A stretch of 64,000 bases of DNA, from positions 62,001 to 126,000 of the forward strand of contig NZ_AUFZ01000023.1 in NCBI RefSeq assembly GCF_000426765.1. The letters are read 5' to 3'. The position numbers were made by a program, and so were the translations under genes. Under the pieces are notes generated by a model, which was not told the origin of the DNA, searched no databases, and was given only the letters and a program-made list of their open reading frames with translations. How positions within the stretch are numbered: the first letter of the stretch is position 1; every line of letters begins with the position of its first letter. Source of the stretch: Vibrio litoralis DSM 17657 (GTDB lineage: Bacteria > Pseudomonadota > Gammaproteobacteria > Enterobacterales > Vibrionaceae). Of the stretch, positions 44,890-54,124 are shown piece after piece.

Positions 44890-45089
44890 GTGACTTTATA
44901 ACTCCCGGCTGAACTGCCTTTGTTCACGACTACAACGGCATTGGATGTGATTTCGTCTACGACTGCGTTCGCTATGGCTTCGGCTAAATCAGCGGACTTG
45001 GCAAATTCACCTTCGGTCACAAATCCTTTCCCTTTCATCTGTGTCACGATTTTGGCTTTTAATGAGCTGTTTGAAATTGGCATGGTCAC
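44886..45089 (-). CDS. Small tail-region protein of unknown function
   Basis: 67 residues, no cysteine or membrane segment. The middle is a helix (AKSADLAEAIANAVVDEITS) and the end a short beta hairpin. It stands between spike (gp45-like) and gp46-like genes and overlaps the latter by 4 bp, so it is probably a baseplate or assembly factor. I do not recognise the family. Confidence 0.6.
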   Translation of the reverse strand: MTMPISNSSLKAKIVTQMKGKGFVTEGEFAKSADLAEAIANAVVDEITSNAVVVVNKGSSAGSYKVT

Positions 45090-45098
45090 TCTCTAGGG

Positions 45099-45575
45099 TT
45101 ATTTTTCAGCGGTCACGGTTTTTGAACCATCGACGTGGCCACTACCGGTGAAAGGGCAAATGCTTGCGCAAGTGATAACGCCGGTACCGTTATTTAATTT
45201 GATGTTTTTGGCATTCACCGTCACATCACCAAGAGAGGTGATGGATATGCCATTACTGGTAAAGTGAACGAGGTTGCCTTTGTCATCGAGCATCGCCACT
45301 TCGCCTTCTTTTAATTCCATTTCATGACGTTCATCTTCGGTACATACCGAAACGCCTCGGCTCAATACACCGCCAAGAAATAAGACATAACTACGAGCGC
45401 CCACTTTTGGCCGGCTCATGAATCCGTAATTGTGCAGGCGTTTAATGCGGTCGTTGGTTCGATTTGTTGAGGTTTGGATTTGTAGCATTTTGGTTTCCGC
45501 CCCCGTGACAGAGCCGATCACAATCATGTTCTTTATGCGGCTCATTAATCGGTTAAACATGCTTTGATTAGACAT
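45099..45575 (-). CDS. Baseplate spike protein, Mu gp45 / P2 gpV-like
   Basis: 158 residues from the ATG at 45575 (overlapping the preceding stop). An OB-fold part (GSVTGAETKMLQIQTSTNRT, RPKVGARSYVLFLGG) is followed by a beta-helical spike (GDVTVNAKNIKLNNGTGVIT). It forms the membrane-puncturing trimer at the tail tip. Confidence 0.87.
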   Translation of the reverse strand: MSNQSMFNRLMSRIKNMIVIGSVTGAETKMLQIQTSTNRTNDRIKRLHNYGFMSRPKVGARSYVLFLGGVLSRGVSVCTEDERHEMELKEGEVAMLDDKGNLVHFTSNGISITSLGDVTVNAKNIKLNNGTGVITCASICPFTGSGHVDGSKTVTAEK

Positions 45576-46503
45576 TGGCTTGCTCGGCAAAAGGACGGAA
45601 TAGGGTTAATGATGTTTTTACCGCGGAATCATCAACGGATAAGGCAATGGACTTGATCAAGAGCGTTTCATTAAAGCGTTGATATGTATCACTCACTCGA
45701 ATGGTGCGATTGATGGCATTGCCAGTTAGTTCATAAATGAGGTTGTCAATGGAAGCAGAGGCATTGAGCCCTTTTGCTATTGCAAGAGAGCGCTCATAAA
45801 CCGCGCGTGATTGACAAGCTTCTGTGCTTTGTAATTGGTCGCAAACAAACACCGTTTTTCGCGTGGTGTTGGCGGGTGCATAAGTGACCACCGCATGCGC
45901 ATCATCCCATTGGCCTTGCACTTCGATGTGATAGAACTGATTAGTGAAGTTGCGCTCTAGGTTTAAGGATTCAATGTTAAGACCGACTTCTAAGGCATCC
46001 GTATTGATTGCGGCATGTGCTGGCTTTTCAAGCGTTAATACACTGTCTCTTTCCACTAAGATAAAGCCTTGCTCTTTGACGAGCTGCGCAAGGTTATCAA
46101 CGGGAGATTCAGCGTTAATTTGAAACTCTTCGACGATTTGAGTTTCGACCAGGCTTGTGACATCGAGTCCAAATTCTCTCGCAACATTGCGCAATAGCGT
46201 TTCCAAGGTTTGGCCGTATTGAGCATCCATCGTAATCCGTGAATCAATCATGTTGGCACTTTTTGAACGACCTGAAATTTCCATCGAGTAGGAACTGGTT
46301 TGCGTCGATGTGGATGCGGTATCAATCGCGCCTGAAAAGATGCGTTTATCACCTAATTTAAATTCAACCGGTAGTGGTCGGGTAATCGTCATCGGCTCAA
46401 TACTGCAGCGAAAGGTATGCGCCAATTGTTCTATGTCGTAGTTCAATTCAGCGCTGAGAAAGACCGTCGGTTTTTTATCAATCAATATCGTGAGCTGACT
46501 CAT
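45568..46503 (-). CDS. Baseplate hub protein, Mu gpP (gp44) / P2 gpD-like
   Basis: 311 residues: LSAELNYDIEQLAHTFRCSI, LGDKRIFSGAIDTAS, VDNLAQLVKEQGFILVERDS and a C-terminal DTYQRFNETLLIKSIALSVD match the late control D/gp44 hub family. It follows gpN with a 4-bp overlap. Confidence 0.88.
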   Translation of the reverse strand: MSQLTILIDKKPTVFLSAELNYDIEQLAHTFRCSIEPMTITRPLPVEFKLGDKRIFSGAIDTASTSTQTSSYSMEISGRSKSANMIDSRITMDAQYGQTLETLLRNVAREFGLDVTSLVETQIVEEFQINAESPVDNLAQLVKEQGFILVERDSVLTLEKPAHAAINTDALEVGLNIESLNLERNFTNQFYHIEVQGQWDDAHAVVTYAPANTTRKTVFVCDQLQSTEACQSRAVYERSLAIAKGLNASASIDNLIYELTGNAINRTIRVSDTYQRFNETLLIKSIALSVDDSAVKTSLTLFRPFAEQANV

Positions 46504-47696
46504 TGGCTAACCTCCACGGCAACATGGCCACGAATGAACAAGGGGTGCTGTTGCGGATTAAGCGCGGTAATTAATGCTTCATCACTGTCGGTGCTGTGAC
46601 CAATGGTAAGAGCGGGTTGAAAGCGGGCGAGTTCTATATAGTTTTTGGGCGTACTTCCTTTTTCGACTTTGTTGCTTTGAGCACTGACGTTTTCTTTTAA
46701 TGACGTTAATGCATCAAATAATTCTAGGCTTTCTAACGTTGAGACGGTGGTGACATCGGTAATACACGCATCAAGCTGGACGGTAATGTGGTTTATATCA
46801 CTGATGGTGATCGCCGGTTGTGTCGTGGCATCAACCAAATTAAAAGAAGGCATTTCTTCCAAATGCACAATGTCTTTACTCATTTTGACCGCCGCCACGG
46901 TCGTCTGAATATTGTAATGGGCGCTCGGTGTGCTTGGGTTGATATTGTCTAACATGATCGCTTGTGCCATGCGTGAGTGATCAACCGCTTCATTGGCAGT
47001 GTTATCTTCTGATTGCACTGCATCGGCGACACTGTCAATGGTTCGACTGAGCTGCTCGGCAAATTGTGCCGGCGCATTGGCTATGCTTGAAATGGCGACC
47101 ATTGCGCTGTTTATCTCTTGGTTTAATGAGGACAATACTTGGCTTGGTACATTGAGCTGGGTGGCGATACCGGTGAGGTCTCCCACCAGTTCGGTGAAAT
47201 CAGTTTGCAAGCTGCGGATGTCGCTAATACTCATACCATCGACGTCATTAACAAAGCTTTGAGTCGAAAGGCTTTCAACGGCGTCGGTTTGTTCTTTGAG
47301 GGTAGTGGTTACGGTTTGGGTGCTTATCGTTGAAACGCGGTTAGCATCTCGAATGAACGACAGGCTTAATGTGACCACACCTAATGTGGTGCTGATTTTT
47401 TGTGAATAGGTTTTAAAGACTAAAGACAGCTCGCCAAGCCAAGGGTGTTCAAGCTCGCCGCGAGGGGTTTTATTGAAGTTGTCGAGTAAAGCATTGGCGT
47501 CATTAAGTGAATGGTTTCCCACAAACACGACATCAATATCAATCTTATTGGCAGCGCTGCCCATGACCTTAATGTTCGGCAAATCGGCATAAGGGATTTC
47601 GGAAACTTGAAGACGCTTTCCGCCATCTAGCGCAGTGCTCAGTATATTAAGCGTGAGCCCATTCCAGCGGCCTTGTTCGTATTTCCTTTCCCACAT
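46500..47696 (-). CDS. DNA circularisation/tail protein, Mu gpN-like
   Basis: 398 residues from the ATG at 47696 (AAAGG 9 bp upstream). The N-terminal 110 residues (WERKYEQGRWNGLTLNILST, FNKTPRGELEHPWLGELSLV) are the DNA_circ_N domain found in Mu gpN. The rest is helical and less conserved. It forms part of the central baseplate. First gene of the second tail block; its operon runs to the terminator at 40793. Confidence 0.86.
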   Translation of the reverse strand: MWERKYEQGRWNGLTLNILSTALDGGKRLQVSEIPYADLPNIKVMGSAANKIDIDVVFVGNHSLNDANALLDNFNKTPRGELEHPWLGELSLVFKTYSQKISTTLGVVTLSLSFIRDANRVSTISTQTVTTTLKEQTDAVESLSTQSFVNDVDGMSISDIRSLQTDFTELVGDLTGIATQLNVPSQVLSSLNQEINSAMVAISSIANAPAQFAEQLSRTIDSVADAVQSEDNTANEAVDHSRMAQAIMLDNINPSTPSAHYNIQTTVAAVKMSKDIVHLEEMPSFNLVDATTQPAITISDINHITVQLDACITDVTTVSTLESLELFDALTSLKENVSAQSNKVEKGSTPKNYIELARFQPALTIGHSTDSDEALITALNPQQHPLFIRGHVAVEVSQ

Positions 47697-48024
47697 ACGC
47701 CACAACCTTTAAAGCTCGCTCAGAGCGGCAGAAAATAGCATCGGGGTGGGTGCCATATTGGCTTATTCGGACTCACCCCCTCCTCCCCACCAAAATTCAG
47801 ACCTATAAAAAAACGAAAAATAGGCGCAATTGGTTAGGTTATGGATATTATGGGCAAGTCTTTGTGTGACGGGAACTTAGGGCTGTTTTAGATGAGGGTT
47901 TTAGAGATCCTTAGAGATCGCAAACGTGCGTTTTTTAAATCTTTCAGACGAGTATTTTAAAAAGAGGTTAATGGAAATTACAATTAGCCTCTTTCGGATA
48001 ATAAGTATGAGTAAAATACAAAAT
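47697..48024 (-). other. Intergenic region between tail operon and C5 methyltransferase gene
   Basis: 328 bp. It must hold the late promoter of the tail operon on its left side. At 47960-47995 AAAGAGGTTAAT pairs with ATTAGCCTCTTT and, on the minus strand, is followed by TTTTTAAA: a terminator for the methyltransferase gene. A short direct repeat TTAGAGATC occurs near 47901-47920. No gene seen. Confidence 0.6.
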
Positions 48025-49602
48025 TTAGGTGAGTAGTTGAATTAGACATTCGCCAAGCTTTAAGCCTAATAATGGCGGGACCGCATTCCCAACTTGGGTA
48101 TATTGAGGTACTTCAAACTTTCTCATTTGTCCTCCTGTTGTTACTTTAGAACGGAAAACAAAGTTGTCTGGAAACGACTGAATCCTAGCCATTTCGCGAA
48201 CAGTTAAGACTCGTAATTCATGTTCATCATAATGACAAGCATCATCAGGAATGGATAATGCAGCAGGAGCTGGAGCATTCGCTACCAGAGCTCTTTGAGT
48301 TTGTTTTTTTGTTGGATGAGCTAGAAGGTAATCAATAAACCCTTGTTTAGTCGCAAATGGCAACAACTCTCCATTTTTGTGAAGGTACTTATATGTGCGG
48401 CAGATCTCCCATACATCATCAGCTAACTCAGTCGAGTTACCTTTTAGGATACTGAAAACCTGCTTGGTTATTGAACTGTCATTAATTGATTGCAGGATTT
48501 GGTATAACCTAAATCTGCGTTGAACGATTTCTCCATTATTGCGAAAGTCATGGTTAAACAGTTCGGTTCTTTGAGGCAGATGTTCAAATGTTGTATTAAG
48601 AGTTGTAATAAACTCCGAAGGCCCCGATGGAGAATTTTGTTTTAAATCGTCAAGTGCATCACGAACAGTAACATTATTTCCATTAACCAAAGGTGCTAAA
48701 AATGATTTTTCAAATAGTGGACGATGTAGTGGTTTTGTCGCATCAAAGTAGTCTAAGTGTCCAAATTCTAAGCCATCGCCAACTTGTTGAACTAGGTTAT
48801 AAAAATTTAATGATGGGGCAAATAATTGTTTATTTGAACTGCCATTTTCAAAGTGTTTCGAAATAAAGTTGTAATGATCAAGCCTAACCGCGATCATTAT
48901 AAATCGAGGTCTGTTTTGCGCTATTCCAGCTAATCTTGCATTGATGTGTAGGCATAGCGGCACATATCCAATAGAAGCAAATACCTTCGCAACTTCATAC
49001 CAAGCATGAAAACTATTACCTTCTTCATCTTTGAAAGCACGCAGAATTCCAGTCACATTCTCAAGCATGGCAATTTTAGGTTGAGTATGTCGAACAAATT
49101 TGGCGAATTCCCAAGGGAGGGTATTTTTCTCACAATCTCGCTTACGGAGACCTGCCATGCTAAAACTTTGGCATGGTGGGCCTCCAGAAACTAAATCAAG
49201 TCCATTGGTCGAACCAAATGCCGTTCTTAATTGTGTTAGTAGCTCTTTATCTGAATCTAATAAACGGTTTAATTCAACGATACTACCAACAACTAATTTG
49301 CCTTGTAATTCTTCTGGACTATTAGGAATGTCGCTATTACCAACATCATCAAATGCAGGAAAAGTGAACGGGTTTTCACGTAGTCTTGGTTTCAATTCTG
49401 CAAAGTTACTGTTTAACCACAGTGTGTTTTGGGCTTTTTGCCCTTTTTTTGCGAGTTCTTCTAGGTTTTCATTAAAGAAGTTATAGGCAAATGATTCGGC
49501 TGCCATAGGAGAAAGTTCGTTTGCCATTGTTAGCTCAAAACCACTATGTTCAAGTCCTAGAGAAAGGCCACCGCAGCCGGAAAATAATTCTATATGATTC
49601 AC
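48025..49602 (-). CDS. C5-cytosine DNA methyltransferase (type II restriction-modification)
   Basis: 525 residues. Motif I ELFSGCGGLSLGLEHSGF (residues 5-22), motif IV GGPPCQSFSMAG with catalytic Cys144, motif VI ENV (181-183), motif VIII QNRPRFIMIAV and motif X YTQVGNAVPPLLG are all present. An insertion of about 80 residues separates motifs I and IV. It methylates cytosine C5 within a specific site and protects DNA from the adjacent nuclease (49997-51427), with which it is divergent. Confidence 0.93.
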   Translation of the reverse strand: MNHIELFSGCGGLSLGLEHSGFELTMANELSPMAAESFAYNFFNENLEELAKKGQKAQNTLWLNSNFAELKPRLRENPFTFPAFDDVGNSDIPNSPEELQGKLVVGSIVELNRLLDSDKELLTQLRTAFGSTNGLDLVSGGPPCQSFSMAGLRKRDCEKNTLPWEFAKFVRHTQPKIAMLENVTGILRAFKDEEGNSFHAWYEVAKVFASIGYVPLCLHINARLAGIAQNRPRFIMIAVRLDHYNFISKHFENGSSNKQLFAPSLNFYNLVQQVGDGLEFGHLDYFDATKPLHRPLFEKSFLAPLVNGNNVTVRDALDDLKQNSPSGPSEFITTLNTTFEHLPQRTELFNHDFRNNGEIVQRRFRLYQILQSINDSSITKQVFSILKGNSTELADDVWEICRTYKYLHKNGELLPFATKQGFIDYLLAHPTKKQTQRALVANAPAPAALSIPDDACHYDEHELRVLTVREMARIQSFPDNFVFRSKVTTGGQMRKFEVPQYTQVGNAVPPLLGLKLGECLIQLLT

Positions 49603-49996
49603 AATAAACCCAGTATTTTAAATTTAGATGGAGGATTCTATTCAATCATTTAGCAAATGTCCAGGCCTAATTTATGCTGGTTATGTACATTGACATGTAA
49701 TCTTTCACTAATGTATTGTTATTCAAGGCTAATGAGAGCAGCCAACCATCAAGTGTAAAGACCCCTTCTGGTCCTCTCTGTAGATAAATCGACATGTATG
49801 TTGGTGTCTATTTGCAGTTGTGACTGACTTCGATAAAACAACCCAATCGTTATTTATCTACTTAGACATCCGTTTAGGTGGTTCAACTGTGTCCCACCTC
49901 GCTGACGTCTATGTTGGGCTGAGAAGGGGAGCCTTAATAAAAAGCGCTAATGCGTACCCAATGTTGATTATTAATTCCAGACGTTGGGGCGACATC
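49603..49996. other. Divergent promoter region of the restriction-modification pair
   Basis: 394 bp between methyltransferase and nuclease genes. Frame-open sequence continues 59 codons upstream of the nuclease ATG (from 49820), but its composition and lack of a ribosome site do not support coding. I see no gene for a controller protein and no clear C-box. Confidence 0.5.
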
Positions 49997-51427
49997 ATGA
50001 GTACATCGAGTACTAACCTACCTACTATTGACCGAATCAAGCAACGAGCTAAAAAACTAAAGAAAGAACAAGGGATTACACATTCAGAGGCACTAGAAAT
50101 AATCAGTGTTTCATTTGGGTTTAATGATTGGCCTTCTTTCCAAAAAGAATTAAAAAAAAATGAGCAGACTAATAGCCTTAGTCTATTAGTGGATACTATT
50201 CCACCAGATATGATAATTAATGACGAGACTGAGAATATAGCTCAAAATCGATCAGCAGACCTCGCCAATGATTTAAAAACACAAATAATTGATAATAAAA
50301 AACAGCTGACCAAAGTAGGGGCTGAGTTCTCAATATTTGAGCCTACGATTACGGGACTTAAAAAATCCATTTTAGATGCTACACAGCCTGTCCGGACTCA
50401 TTTTGAGTTAGAAGATTTTCATTTTTATTATAATCAAGAACAAGGGCCTGAATTTAAGGTTCAAAAAGACGCTTATTTTGTAACAGATGAAGCGATAACA
50501 AAATCTATTGTTAGCCTCTATCGACCTAAAACTAAAAAGGGTGATCCTCGAATGTGGTTTAGAGGCTTACCTAACTTTGCAAAGCCAGAAGATAAAATTG
50601 CCATTGTCCTTAAGGAAGGTATACCACACCTTATAAATTTGAGTTCGACTCTACTTAAAAATTCATTAAAGAAAGATAATTCTTATATTAAGGACTTTTT
50701 AGCGAGCTTTATTGTTTTAGAAAATAGGGTTGCTGATGAGCTACTTTATAAAATTAAAATGTTAGCTAAAACTCCATTTCCAGCTTTACGTCAAGGTGAT
50801 ACTGCTATTGGTTACACATTAGAAACGATGTTAGGCATTGTTGCTAACTCAAGTAAAGAACCTGACTATCAGGGCATTGAAATAAAGTCAGGTAGAGGGG
50901 TTAAAACTCGAACAACTCTTTTTGCTCAAGTTGCAGACTGGGGAAAAAGCCCATGTAAAAAAAGTGCTGAAATATTAGATAAATATGGTTATGAGCGTGA
51001 AGGTGAGTTCAAACTGTATTGTACCATATCAACTCAGAGAGAAAATTCACAAGGTTTAAGCTTTATCTATGATCAGTCGAAGGATGAACTTCAAGAATGG
51101 CACAATAAGAATACTCTTGTTGCTGTTTGGCCGGGAGACTTATTACGAAAAAGATTAAAAGAGAAACATGCTGAAACGTTTTGGGTTGAAGCAATAAGTG
51201 AGTTAGTTGATGGTGTTGAGACTTTTCAGTTGTTAACTGTAACTCACACAAAATCTCCGATTGTCAGTCAATTAATGCCATTGATTGAATCTGGTGTTAT
51301 TACCATGGATCATTTAATCAAGAGAAACGATAAAGGGCGTGTTAGTGAAAAAGGGCCATTATTTAAAATAAATAAAAGGGATTTAGATTTGTTGTTCCCA
51401 GAGCCCATTATATATCAATTAGTTTAA
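49997..51427 (+). CDS. MvaI/BcnI-family restriction endonuclease with N-terminal helical domain
   Basis: 476 residues from the ATG at 49997, with GGGGCG upstream; earlier starts give a less plausible N-terminus. Residues 5-50 (IDRIKQRAKKLKKEQGITHS, ALEIISVSFGFNDWPSFQKE) resemble the small helical domain annotated as glyoxalase-related, seen in several toxins and plasmid proteins. Residues about 200-470 resemble MvaI/BcnI nucleases: FRGLPNFAKPEDKIAIV, LRQGDTAIGYTLETMLGI and DYQGIEIKSGRG, the D...ExK catalytic core. MvaI and BcnI cut CCWGG and CCSGG; a CCNGG-like site here is inference. Convergent with ogr (21 bp apart). Confidence 0.85.
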   Translation: MSTSSTNLPTIDRIKQRAKKLKKEQGITHSEALEIISVSFGFNDWPSFQKELKKNEQTNSLSLLVDTIPPDMIINDETENIAQNRSADLANDLKTQIIDNKKQLTKVGAEFSIFEPTITGLKKSILDATQPVRTHFELEDFHFYYNQEQGPEFKVQKDAYFVTDEAITKSIVSLYRPKTKKGDPRMWFRGLPNFAKPEDKIAIVLKEGIPHLINLSSTLLKNSLKKDNSYIKDFLASFIVLENRVADELLYKIKMLAKTPFPALRQGDTAIGYTLETMLGIVANSSKEPDYQGIEIKSGRGVKTRTTLFAQVADWGKSPCKKSAEILDKYGYEREGEFKLYCTISTQRENSQGLSFIYDQSKDELQEWHNKNTLVAVWPGDLLRKRLKEKHAETFWVEAISELVDGVETFQLLTVTHTKSPIVSQLMPLIESGVITMDHLIKRNDKGRVSEKGPLFKINKRDLDLLFPEPIIYQLV

Positions 51428-51448
51428 TTGTATTTGATATCAGTTGTA

Positions 51449-51685
51449 TTATGCATGCTCAAAGATCTCTAATTGACCATTGTCTTTCCGTAATTCTGGC
51501 TGTAAATCAAAGTCGGGCTTTTTTCCGGTCGATTGAATGAAGTGCGAAAACGAAATATGAGCCACAAAGGTCTTGCCACAATTTAGGTTTAGGCACTGAC
51601 AATACAATTCTCTTGTTTCGTGCGAGATAGCGCGAGAGGTAGCAATACGTGTTTTGGTTAAGCATTGAGGGCAAGTAATTAACAT
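51449..51685 (-). CDS. ogr: Ogr/Delta-family zinc-finger activator of late genes
   Basis: 78 residues: CPQCLTKTRIATSRAISHE, then ELYCQCLNLNCGKTFVAHIS. The four Cys (CPxC...CxNxxC) bind zinc as in P2 Ogr, which with host RNA polymerase alpha activates the P, O, V and F late promoters. The gene lies after the replication gene on the same strand. Confidence 0.92.
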   Translation of the reverse strand: MLITCPQCLTKTRIATSRAISHETRELYCQCLNLNCGKTFVAHISFSHFIQSTGKKPDFDLQPELRKDNGQLEIFEHA

Positions 51686-51725
51686 AATGTGATCCTTTTA
51701 TCGTGTTTGTGAGCTTGTTTACTTC

Positions 51726-51977
51726 TCACTTAACTGATTTTATCCAGTCAATTTCTTTTATTTTTTCTATCGTGCCAGCTACCTTTTCAAGGCGATTCAT
51801 TGCCCGTTGAAAGTTCGGCTCAGTTATCTCGTTGAGTGAGGCGGATAAAGAAAAACTTAACCCATCAACCAGATACATTCTTAGCGCTTTAACTTGGCTA
51901 TCACTGCGTATTTTTGTCAGCGATAGTAGAAGCAGGAAGCGTTCTTCGGTTTCTAAACCTTGTGATAAATAGTTCAT
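51726..51977 (-). CDS. PapB/FocB-like helix-turn-helix regulator
   Basis: 83 residues: EERFLLLLSLTKIRSDSQVK, ALRMYLVDGLSFSLSASLNE, then NFQRAMNRLEKVAGTIEKI. This is the pattern of fimbrial regulator PapB (helix ... IRSxxxxxALxxxLVxGLS ... RAxNRL). It overlaps the stop of the replication gene by 4 bp. Its role in the phage is unknown; autoregulation or DNA oligomer binding as in PapB is conceivable. Confidence 0.7.
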   Translation of the reverse strand: MNYLSQGLETEERFLLLLSLTKIRSDSQVKALRMYLVDGLSFSLSASLNEITEPNFQRAMNRLEKVAGTIEKIKEIDWIKSVK

Positions 51978-54124
51978 TGGTCGCTTTCCATTCTTGATAA
52001 AGCTGCTGTTTGTTTTCCTGCATAAACATATTCACCTTTTTCATGTTTCTCCCTTAGAAAGTGGTGATAGCTTCGTTGTCGTTCGTATTCATCTTCATCT
52101 ATGGCTATTGGTACAGAATCGTTAATGACGGCTTTCCAATAGCATTGTTTGTCTATGTGCCGGTTTCGTTCTTGTTGGTATTGTTGATCAGCCGCTTGTT
52201 TGATATCTGCCATGTCCATATCTCGGCATTTCATTCCCCAGCCGCGAGCACCCGCCGCCCAAAACATAAACTGGTCGACTTTCTCTGCAGCGTCTTTACC
52301 TTCAAAGGTAATGCAAAAGCGATTGTCGGCGCTAACGTGCACACCTCTTTCTTTGATGTTTTGATTGAGCTTTTCGGCTTGTTTTTCTAACCGAATAATC
52401 CGTGCTTGCATTTTCTTTAATTGCTCTTCTGGTTTACCTTGCTTTTGAGCAATAGCTTTCGCTTTGATGGTTTGATTTTTGGCAAAGTGCAGTTTGTTGA
52501 CCTGCCTTTTTAGTGGCTTTTTCCACTGGTCTAGCTTGTAGCCCATTTCTTTGATGACAGCGATCATGTTGTCGGCTTCAAATGAGGTTAAACATTCCCA
52601 TGCCGGAGCACGTGAGCATTTAGCAATGCTGTATCGATTGCCACGAATAAGACCTTGGCCACCGTTCTCGCCTTTAGCTGCATAACCCACGGCTTTGATA
52701 ATGTATGAACCCGCAGCTTTCGGTTTTCTTAATTTTTCGACCTTTACCGTGCCATGTCCCCATAAGCTTTCGATTCTCTTTGCCCACGGGCTAAATTGAT
52801 GGTGCGGTACAGACCAACGAATGAGGATGTGCACATGCGGGTTCGGCTCTCCATATTCATTGGCCGGGCATTCAGCAACCCAAATGTAATGAAAATCACC
52901 AGGCACATTTGTGGGACCAAATTCACTTGGGTTGGAGTGACCGGGAATTTTCTCATACGTTAAGTCACAATATGGTTGTCCCGTTTCAGAGTCATTTTGA
53001 ATGGTGTGATCGGCTATCCAACCACGTTGGTACATTTTTTTGAGACCATCTAAAAATCGCGATACTTCTTTACCAATAGTGGTTTCTAATGTTTTTTCCA
53101 TCGTGAATTCTTGCGGCGGCTTGAATCGTAAATCGCAATAATCCCCTGCAATTTCACCGCCTCGGTTCATGCACTTAGGAATGGGATTGTCTTTGCTTGG
53201 AATGGTCCAATATTCGCCGGCAATATCACAAACAGGGTCCATATATTTCTTCTCGCCTTTGCTTGCGCGTTTAGTCACCATGTTTCGTTTGTATTGGATA
53301 GGGTGGTGTGCACCTGCGCTGACATATTTTTCACCGTCAGTCATGCCGCCAAATATGGCTAATCGTTGTTCTTTTGAAAATGTTGGGGTCAGGAACGTGG
53401 TAAAGCCGCCGTGACATTGTGCGGTGTACGCAGCGGCTTCAAAAATTCGACTTACCGAACGTGGTGTCAGTTTTTCTGTGAATCGCTTGCCGGTGTTTAC
53501 ATCAGGGGCATTGCTTGATGGTGTTTCCCTGACCGCCTGAAATTTAAATGTTTCATTCCATTCTCGATGCATAAGTTGCATTGAAATAGGGGATTTGTCG
53601 GTTTCGCCAATAGCTTTACGGCCATTATGATTTAGAACCTGCGGCGTGGTGAGTTCTGCGCCCTCATATAAGGAGTAGTGGTCACCGTTGGCTCTGTGGT
53701 CATAATCAATAAAACGTGGGCGCTTGCTTCGATTTAGCACACGTAAAAACGCTTCTTGACGGGCTCTACGTTCTCTAAAATTACGTGTCGGACTTTTGCG
53801 CCCTTTGACAAGCCTATGTCTTTCTGCCGTTCCGGCAGCCGCTTCGCGGTTGTGTTCGGTGGCTCGATTTATCGAACGATAAACCTCAGTCGTCTCTTTT
53901 AGTTTTTTTAAACGAATTGGCTCAGCACCAATAACACGATCATAAACTGGGATAGATTTAAATAAACCTGAATCAATTAACGCTTGTACTTGCTTGCTAT
54001 GTTTTGGTGCGTCATTGATTTTTGATCTAAAAAAACCAGTCTCGAAACTGGCATTGTGTTTTTTGATTTGGTCTTGGGGCATGACCGCCCCAGCAATGTA
54101 ATGGAGGTCGTTGGCATCTAACAT
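51974..54124 (-). CDS. HUH replication endonuclease, P2 gpA-like
   Basis: 716 residues. Motif 2 of HUH nucleases appears as PHVHILIRW (about residue 430) and a Tyr motif GSYIIKAVGYAAKG (about 475; two Tyr seven apart rather than the YxxxY of P2 gpA). Before that, VSRIFEAAAYTAQCHGGFTT with FLTPTFSKEQRLAIFGG is motif-1-like. It nicks the phage origin and starts rolling-circle replication. C-terminal residues 520-650 are coiled coil. Close to Rep of Vibrio P2-like phages, by eye. First start ATG 54124 lies inside the preceding gene. Confidence 0.88.
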   Translation of the reverse strand: MLDANDLHYIAGAVMPQDQIKKHNASFETGFFRSKINDAPKHSKQVQALIDSGLFKSIPVYDRVIGAEPIRLKKLKETTEVYRSINRATEHNREAAAGTAERHRLVKGRKSPTRNFRERRARQEAFLRVLNRSKRPRFIDYDHRANGDHYSLYEGAELTTPQVLNHNGRKAIGETDKSPISMQLMHREWNETFKFQAVRETPSSNAPDVNTGKRFTEKLTPRSVSRIFEAAAYTAQCHGGFTTFLTPTFSKEQRLAIFGGMTDGEKYVSAGAHHPIQYKRNMVTKRASKGEKKYMDPVCDIAGEYWTIPSKDNPIPKCMNRGGEIAGDYCDLRFKPPQEFTMEKTLETTIGKEVSRFLDGLKKMYQRGWIADHTIQNDSETGQPYCDLTYEKIPGHSNPSEFGPTNVPGDFHYIWVAECPANEYGEPNPHVHILIRWSVPHHQFSPWAKRIESLWGHGTVKVEKLRKPKAAGSYIIKAVGYAAKGENGGQGLIRGNRYSIAKCSRAPAWECLTSFEADNMIAVIKEMGYKLDQWKKPLKRQVNKLHFAKNQTIKAKAIAQKQGKPEEQLKKMQARIIRLEKQAEKLNQNIKERGVHVSADNRFCITFEGKDAAEKVDQFMFWAAGARGWGMKCRDMDMADIKQAADQQYQQERNRHIDKQCYWKAVINDSVPIAIDEDEYERQRSYHHFLREKHEKGEYVYAGKQTAALSRMESDQ

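Noticed and set aside
49820-49996. Upstream extension of the restriction endonuclease
   Set aside because: The 59 extra codons lack a ribosome site and resemble intergenic DNA; the ATG at 49997 has a GGGGCG ribosome site and starts just before the helical domain.
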